NCBI RefSeq assembly: GCF_026965555.1 | Contig: NZ_CP114040.1 | Span: 1,488,001-1,552,000 of the forward strand | From: Nannocystis punicea | GTDB taxonomy: Bacteria > Myxococcota_A > Polyangia > Nannocystales > Nannocystaceae | Reading direction: 5' to 3' | DNA length: 64,000 nucleotides | Shown here: positions 59,639 through 64,000 of the stretch, piece after piece | Layout of the letters: every line of letters starts with the position of its first letter | Position numbering within the stretch: position 1 is the stretch's first letter | Translations under genes and position numbers: made by a program | Notes under the pieces: model-generated | Databases searched by the model: none | What the model saw: the letters and a program-made list of their open reading frames with translations, nothing else | Told to the model about the DNA's origin: nothing

Positions 59639-60528
59639 GCGCGCCGCTGCGGGGGATCGTCGCGTATCCCATCACTCCGTTCACCGACGCGAACCGCGTC
59701 GACGAGCGCCTGCTGGCGAAGCTCGTCGACGACATGCTCGCGGCGGGGGTCCACGCGCTCGCGCCGCTCGGCAGCACCGGGGTGCTGCCGTACCTGACGG
59801 ACGACGAGCGCGAGGCGGTCGCGGAGATCGTGGTGAAGCGGGTCGCCGGCCGCGTGCCGACGCTCGTCGGCGTGTCGAGCCTCACCACCGAGCGGACAGT
59901 GCATCACGCGCGGCACGCGGAGCGGGTCGGCGCCAGCGCGGTGATGATCATCCCGATGAGCTACTGGAAGCTCACCGACGACGAGATCGTCGCCCACTAC
60001 GACGCGGTCGCCGGGGCCATCTCGATCCCCGTCGCGGTCTACAACAACCCCGCGACCGGAGGGCTCGACCTGGGGCCCGACACGATCGCCCGGCTGCTGC
60101 GGATCCCCAACGTCACGATGGTCAAGGAGAGCACCGGCGACGTGAATCGCATGCACCGCCTCGTGCAGCTGTGCGGCGAGGACGTCGCGTTCTACAACGG
60201 CAGCAACCCGCTCGCCCTCGCGGCGCTGGTCGCCGGGGCGCGCGGCTGGTGCACCGCTGCGCCCCACGTCATCCCCCGCCTGAACCTCGAGCTCTACGAG
60301 GCGGTGAGGCGCGGCGACCTCGACGGCGCCAGGCGGTCGTTCTACCGCCAGCTGCCGTTCCTGCAATTCATCGTCGCCCACGGGCTGCCGCGCGCGATCG
60401 CGGCGGCGCTCGAGCTGACCGGCACCCGCGTCGGCCCGCTGCGGGCGCCGCTCCGGCCGCTGGCCAGGGAGCGCGTCGAGGAGCTGCGAAAGATCCTCGT
60501 CGACCTCCGGGTCCTCCCTGCGGCGTGA
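59635..60528 (+). CDS. Dihydrodipicolinate synthase/N-acetylneuraminate lyase family aldolase
   Basis: 297 residues from ATG 59635, which overlaps the cupin stop. The TIM barrel shows the family marks: ITPFTDANRVDERLL, LGSTGVLPYLTDDER, the Tyr136 of VAVYNNPA and the Schiff-base Lys164 of MVKEST. A class I aldolase acting on pyruvate or an alpha-keto acid is expected. The substrate is not set by these motifs, as many relatives act in sugar or hydroxyproline catabolism and not in lysine synthesis; with the cupin and the MocR regulator, a catabolic role is more likely. Cytoplasmic. Confidence 0.9.
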   Translation: MSAPLRGIVAYPITPFTDANRVDERLLAKLVDDMLAAGVHALAPLGSTGVLPYLTDDEREAVAEIVVKRVAGRVPTLVGVSSLTTERTVHHARHAERVGASAVMIIPMSYWKLTDDEIVAHYDAVAGAISIPVAVYNNPATGGLDLGPDTIARLLRIPNVTMVKESTGDVNRMHRLVQLCGEDVAFYNGSNPLALAALVAGARGWCTAAPHVIPRLNLELYEAVRRGDLDGARRSFYRQLPFLQFIVAHGLPRAIAAALELTGTRVGPLRAPLRPLARERVEELRKILVDLRVLPAA

Positions 60529-60732
60529 CCGGCGGCCGCCCACGAACTCGGCTTCGGCGATTCGCCTGCTCCGCCGATACTGTCGGGGCCGGCCGCGGCG
60601 CGGGGGCGCGCGATACGATTTTTTGATCATGGGATGCGACATCGAATTGGGGCGCCTGTCATCCCCAACAGGAGGTCCTGCCCCATACGCGGGGGAGGGC
60701 CGTGAAACCCCACCGAGAAGGAGATCGATCCC

Positions 60733-61125
60733 ATGACCAAGAAGATGTTGACGGGCCTGTGCGGGATGATGTTGTCGCTGACTTTCGCCGGCTGCGACGA
60801 GGAGGCGCTGCTGGCCGAGGAGGCGCGGCTGGCCGAGGAAGCGGCGCTGGCGGACCGTGACGAGGCGAGCGACGAGGACGAGGACGCCGAGGCGCGGATC
60901 TCCATCGATCCCGAGCTCGACGATCTCGCGGCGCCCGTCGAGCCCGCGGCCGACGATTGCAGCGATCAATACATCGAGCACAGCTACGCCTACCAGGCCT
61001 GCGGCACCTGCTCGAACGGCCGGATCAACAACATCATGAAGCGGACCTGCTGGGGCACCGGCGCCTGGTGCCCGAAGGAGTGCGGCTCCTGGGGGCCGTA
61101 CTACTCGCCCTGTGTGCCGTGTTGA
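60733..61125 (+). CDS. Small Cys-rich lipoprotein with acidic linker
   Basis: 130 residues. ATG after GAGAAGGAGATCGATCCC. Signal ends in the lipobox FAGC. Next is an Ala/Glu/Asp linker (EARLAEEAALADRDEASDED), unlike the Thr/Ser type of its neighbours. The last ~55 residues hold eight Cys (YQACGTCSNG, CWGTGAWCPKECG, CVPC) with many aromatics, as in small secreted bacteriocin- or toxin-like peptides and in wall-associated domains. Function unknown. Confidence 0.75.
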   Translation: MTKKMLTGLCGMMLSLTFAGCDEEALLAEEARLAEEAALADRDEASDEDEDAEARISIDPELDDLAAPVEPAADDCSDQYIEHSYAYQACGTCSNGRINNIMKRTCWGTGAWCPKECGSWGPYYSPCVPC

Positions 61126-61416
61126 CGGATCCGTCGATCGGCGCGCGCGCAGCGATCGCACCGGCGTGCGCCGCAGCTCGAGAGCGAGCTCGGCGCCGTC
61201 GGTTCGAGCGGTGGCCCCAATTCGTCTCCGGCCGAACGACCCGAGAGCGCAGGTTCGCCCTCGCATCATTTGGCGCGCGAGCGGTGGCCGCGCATTCCGA
61301 CGATTTCGCCTCGAAGGCGCGTTCGAACGATGTCCACGCCGGCTGCCCGCCGGAGCCGGTCGCGCGACGGCGAGGACAACGCCGTTCGATGCTACGTCTT
61401 GAAGCGAGGAGGGTGC

Positions 61417-61971
61417 ATGCCACAAATCGCGTTCTACGTGGCGAGCGTTTCCGTCGGGGTCGGCGCGAGCGGGGTGATGCTCGCGTGGGATCGGAACAAC
61501 AGGGGGCCGGCTGGGGCCGATGACCCGAATGCGTTCGGAGACATCGGGCTCTTCACGTGGATCGGGATCACGACCGGCGAACACCTGGTCAAGGTCAAGA
61601 CGAAGGCGCCGATCCAGATCCCGGCGGAGAACTGCCCGAACATGCCGGACGGGTTTCCGGACCATGACTACGTGACTCGCTTCGAGATCAAGCCCGGGGG
61701 CACGGCTTTCAGCGCGATCGCCGACCTCTCGCTGGAGATCTTCGAGGATTCCACGCGGGTGTATGGCGTCGCGCCGGTCGGCCAGACGCTGAAGTGGGAG
61801 GTGGCCGACGGCAGCTTCGGCTCCACCGCGGTGTCCTTTCAGGACAGGCTCACTTTGCAGGCCTGGGAAGATCCGCTCGAAGGCTGGGCGCAGTTGTTCA
61901 ACAGTGACCTCTCGGCCAGGGAGATCTGGCAAGAACTCATGACCCCGAACCAACCGCTGATCTGGATCTGA
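61417..61971 (+). CDS. Protein of unknown function, 184 residues
   Basis: ATG 61417 with GCGAGGAGGGTGC upstream. The frame is open further up, but without coding bias. The sequence is beta-rich (FYVASVSVGVGASGVMLAW, GIGITTGEHLVKVKT-like strands) with a Trp-rich end (LQAWEDPLEGWAQLF, IWQELM). No signal peptide, no Cys cluster and no known motif; it ends QPLIWI. Plausible all-beta domain of a secreted or intracellular protein. Confidence 0.65.
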   Translation: MPQIAFYVASVSVGVGASGVMLAWDRNNRGPAGADDPNAFGDIGLFTWIGITTGEHLVKVKTKAPIQIPAENCPNMPDGFPDHDYVTRFEIKPGGTAFSAIADLSLEIFEDSTRVYGVAPVGQTLKWEVADGSFGSTAVSFQDRLTLQAWEDPLEGWAQLFNSDLSAREIWQELMTPNQPLIWI

Positions 61972-62074
61972 GGGGTCTTCGTCGATTCGCACGGCGTGCG
62001 AGCTCGGACACGCGAGCGCGGCCGGGCGCAGCTTTTTCCGCGGCCCCGCCGGGCGGCGGCGATAGAATGATGCG

Positions 62075-62599
62075 GTGACCGACTCCGCGAACACGCAGGG
62101 CGGCGCGGGCCTCGCGGTCCCGCGGCGGATCCTCGGCTTCGAGCGCGACGCCGCCGACGAGTGGATCGTCCACCTCGATTGTGGGCACCGCCGGCACGTC
62201 CGGCACCGCCCGCCGCTGTCCGAGTACCCGTGGCTCGCCGACGCCGCGGCGCGTGCGGCCCGGGTCGGCGCGTCGATCGAGTGCGGGCGCTGCGGGCGCG
62301 GCGAGCTGCCGGACGGCGCTGCCGCCTATCGCACCACCGAGCTGTTCGACGAGACGAACCTCCCGGCCGGCCTGCGACGCGCTCATACGATTCGCGCCGG
62401 CGCCTGGGGGCGGGTCGAGGTGCTCGCGGGGCGGCTGCGCTTCGTGATGCCGGCGCTGGCCGTCGATCGCGTGCTCACGGCCGGCGAGCAGGCGATCATC
62501 CCGCCCGAGCTCCCGCACCACGTCGAGCCGCTCGGGCCGGTGCGCATGCAGGTGGTGTTCCTGCGCGTCCCGCCGGGCGACCTCCCTCACGGCTCGTGA
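62075..62599 (+). CDS. DUF3565-DUF1971 fusion protein
   Basis: 174 residues from a GTG. N-terminal DUF3565: WIVHLDCGHRRHVRHRPPL and GASIECGRCGRGELP supply three Cys and a His-rich site that can bind zinc. Residues ~88-165 are DUF1971 (TehB-related cupin-like): RTTELFDETNLPAGLRRAH, GRVEVLAGRLRFVMP and PPELPHHVEPLG with His. The fusion of these two domains is known in other bacteria. A role in metalloid resistance is only suggested by the DUF1971 link to TehB. Its stop is 25 bases before the convergent lipoprotein gene's stop. Confidence 0.85.
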   Translation: MTDSANTQGGAGLAVPRRILGFERDAADEWIVHLDCGHRRHVRHRPPLSEYPWLADAAARAARVGASIECGRCGRGELPDGAAAYRTTELFDETNLPAGLRRAHTIRAGAWGRVEVLAGRLRFVMPALAVDRVLTAGEQAIIPPELPHHVEPLGPVRMQVVFLRVPPGDLPHGS

Positions 62600-62623
62600 G
62601 CTCGCCCGGGGTCCGTGCGTCGA

Positions 62624-63175
62624 TCACGGGCGAGGCGAGGCAGCCGCGTGAGCGGGCGCCGGCGTCCTCGCGTGCTTTCTCGGGAACGGGCAGACCTCGT
62701 ATTGCGCGGCGTACTCCGCGCCGCAGGCCCCCTCCATGATGAGCTCCCGGCAGGTCAGCTCGCCGACGCAGGCCAGAGAGACCAGGCTCGCCTCCAGGCA
62801 CTCCTCCGTCGGGACCGGGAACAGGTCGATGCAGTCGGGGATGCAGTCCTCCACGTTCTCATAGAAGATCTTGCACTCGACGAACTTCTCGCAGTAGGGA
62901 TGGCAAGCCGTCTCGATCTCGGGGTTGAAGCCGGTGGTCGTGTCGGGCGTGTCGTCCGTCGAGGTCGAAGTGTCGCCGGTCGTCGGCGTGGAGGTGCTGG
63001 AAGTCGAGGTGGCGTCGGCCGTCGTGGGCGAATTCTCGGAGGTCGACGTCGAGGTGTCGGTGGCGCCGTCGGTGTCCGCCGCCGTCGAAGTCGTCGGCTG
63101 GTCGGAAGGGCAGGCCGTGAGCGCGAGCGCTCCGGCGAGGCAGGCGTGCGCGAAAGGACGCGAAGAGAGATGCAT
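62624..63175 (-). CDS. Small Cys-rich lipoprotein with Thr/Ser linker
   Basis: 183 residues from ATG 63175. Signal ends in the lipobox LTAC. Thr/Ser/Asp linker to about residue 82. The C-terminal part has ten Cys in a regular 3-4 residue spacing (CHPYCEKFVECKI, CIPDCIDLF, CVGELTCREL, CGAEYAAQYEVC), the helical disulfide pattern seen in other short secreted myxobacterial proteins. It ends in a Lys/Arg-rich, Ala-rich tail. Function unknown. Confidence 0.8.
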   Translation of the reverse strand: MHLSSRPFAHACLAGALALTACPSDQPTTSTAADTDGATDTSTSTSENSPTTADATSTSSTSTPTTGDTSTSTDDTPDTTTGFNPEIETACHPYCEKFVECKIFYENVEDCIPDCIDLFPVPTEECLEASLVSLACVGELTCRELIMEGACGAEYAAQYEVCPFPRKHARTPAPAHAAASPRP

Positions 63176-63441
63176 GGCGGGGGAGTAACCATTCGGTCGC
63201 GGAAAATTGCGTCGACACGCCGCGATGATGGATTACGTCGGGAACCTCACGGAACGCGAGGGCTCGGCGCGAGCTGACTCTTCAGACAGGCGAGGATCCG
63301 GCGCGACGGGTCGTGCGCGACGAGCGTCCCTCGCGCAGGCCGCCTCCGCGGCGGCGCTAGTTCGTGCGCCCGCAGAACTCGCTCGGCGCATACACTTGAG
63401 GCTGCAGCGCAGTCTGTCCGCGCGACTTCAGGAGAGGACCG

Positions 63442-63969
63442 ATGACCGACCCTTCCCCCGGCCTCCGTCGCAGCGGCGATGTCGTGGTCTCCCATGAACC
63501 TCCCACCGAGGAGATGTTCGCTCGATATGCAGTATGGCGCGAGTATTACGCCCCGGCGGAGCTCGAGGCCATGCGCGAGCACGGGGCCACGGACGAATGG
63601 ATCGAGGAGAACGTGCTCGATTGGCTGGAGCGCGCAGATGTTTGGTATGTCCTGTCCGGTACGCGAGCCTCGCTGCCGACGATGTACATGGACGTCGCCG
63701 CGAACTTCCTCGTCGCGGGGCAGATCTTCGCCGGCTACCTGACCTTCGTGGACGGTGAGGCGACGAGCGGCACGATCTTTCACCCCGAGGTCCTGCTGTC
63801 GACCCGCGATGTCCTCGCCGACGACAATCGGAGCGCGCTGGACGAACTGGCGCGGCTGCTCGGCCGGCCGGCGTCGGAGCTCCTGCCCGTTCGCTACGAG
63901 CTGTCGGATGGTTCCGGGGTGACGGGCGTCCTCGACGTCGAGCTCTCCTCGCCGCTGTCGCCCGCGTGA
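63442..63969 (+). CDS. Protein of unknown function, 175 residues
   Basis: ATG 63442 after CAGGAGAGGACCG. Mixed alpha/beta and acidic (EEMFARYAVWREYYAPAELE, EWIEENVLDWLERADVWYVL), with a possible lipid- or protein-facing hydrophobic segment (FLVAGQIFAGYLTFVDG). No signal peptide or known family. Only 31 bases of the window follow it. Confidence 0.65.
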   Translation: MTDPSPGLRRSGDVVVSHEPPTEEMFARYAVWREYYAPAELEAMREHGATDEWIEENVLDWLERADVWYVLSGTRASLPTMYMDVAANFLVAGQIFAGYLTFVDGEATSGTIFHPEVLLSTRDVLADDNRSALDELARLLGRPASELLPVRYELSDGSGVTGVLDVELSSPLSPA

Positions 63970-64000
63970 AACTCGTCGCCCGGGGCGACCGCAGCCGCGA

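Overview
The window is a very GC-rich, gene-dense bacterial chromosome segment. It carries many secreted lipoproteins built as lipobox + Ser/Thr/Asp-rich linker + Cys-rich or beta-propeller domain. It also has FG-GAP/VCBS repeat proteins, a myxobacterial Cys-rich (CGDG/CDDGN) repeat protein, a Hanks-type kinase next to an FHA protein, and a C-terminal membrane-anchor protein with an Arg tail. Together these point to a myxobacterium, most likely of the Nannocystis/Plesiocystis lineage. That placement rests on protein style, not on a marker gene; no rRNA or tRNA gene was recognised.

Layout. 0-5 kb: the end of a clan GH-A glycoside hydrolase, then a DUF1501 protein with a Tat-like signal and a 995-residue LamG/CxxCH lipoprotein. 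5.4-10.1 kb: the most striking locus. A 619-residue protein whose C-terminal two thirds is 29 tandem ~13-residue 'LRM' units is followed on the same strand by two paralogous HExxH proteins and an aspartyl/asparaginyl beta-hydroxylase-type enzyme. A stem-loop lies between the repeat gene and the enzymes. I read this as a candidate multi-site peptide hydroxylation (RiPP-like) system, with the repeat protein as substrate. 10-13.5 kb: a nucleotidyltransferase, a FAD monooxygenase/TetR pair and a protein with a UvrD-tail-like C-terminus.

13.7-24.5 kb: a minus-strand island read from 24.5 kb downward. It encodes a GH25 muramidase with peptidoglycan-binding repeats, two paralogous 205-residue proteins, a 950-residue protein of unknown function, a phage tail-collar protein, a nitrilase-fold protein, an FkbM methyltransferase, a three-domain GT2 glycosyltransferase and a 76-residue protein. 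Short gaps and one-base stop/start overlaps mark most of it as one transcription unit. An FHA protein and a Ser/Thr kinase are transcribed divergently from it. 27-31 kb: M23 and other lipoproteins and small proteins of unknown function.

31-36 kb: a P450 with a 30-codon upstream ORF and a TetR regulator, divergent from an HSL-type esterase, then a DUF4419 protein. 36-49 kb: FG-GAP, Cys-rich and beta-propeller lipoproteins, a nucleotidyltransferase with a coupled small ORF, a frameshifted small gene, a secreted Asp-Leu repeat protein, and a dispersed family of ~28-bp palindromes. 50-64 kb: more lipoproteins, a HEAT-repeat protein, a KTSC protein, an esterase ending at a perfect bidirectional hairpin, a MocR regulator divergent from a cupin/DHDPS-like pair, and a DUF3565-DUF1971 fusion.
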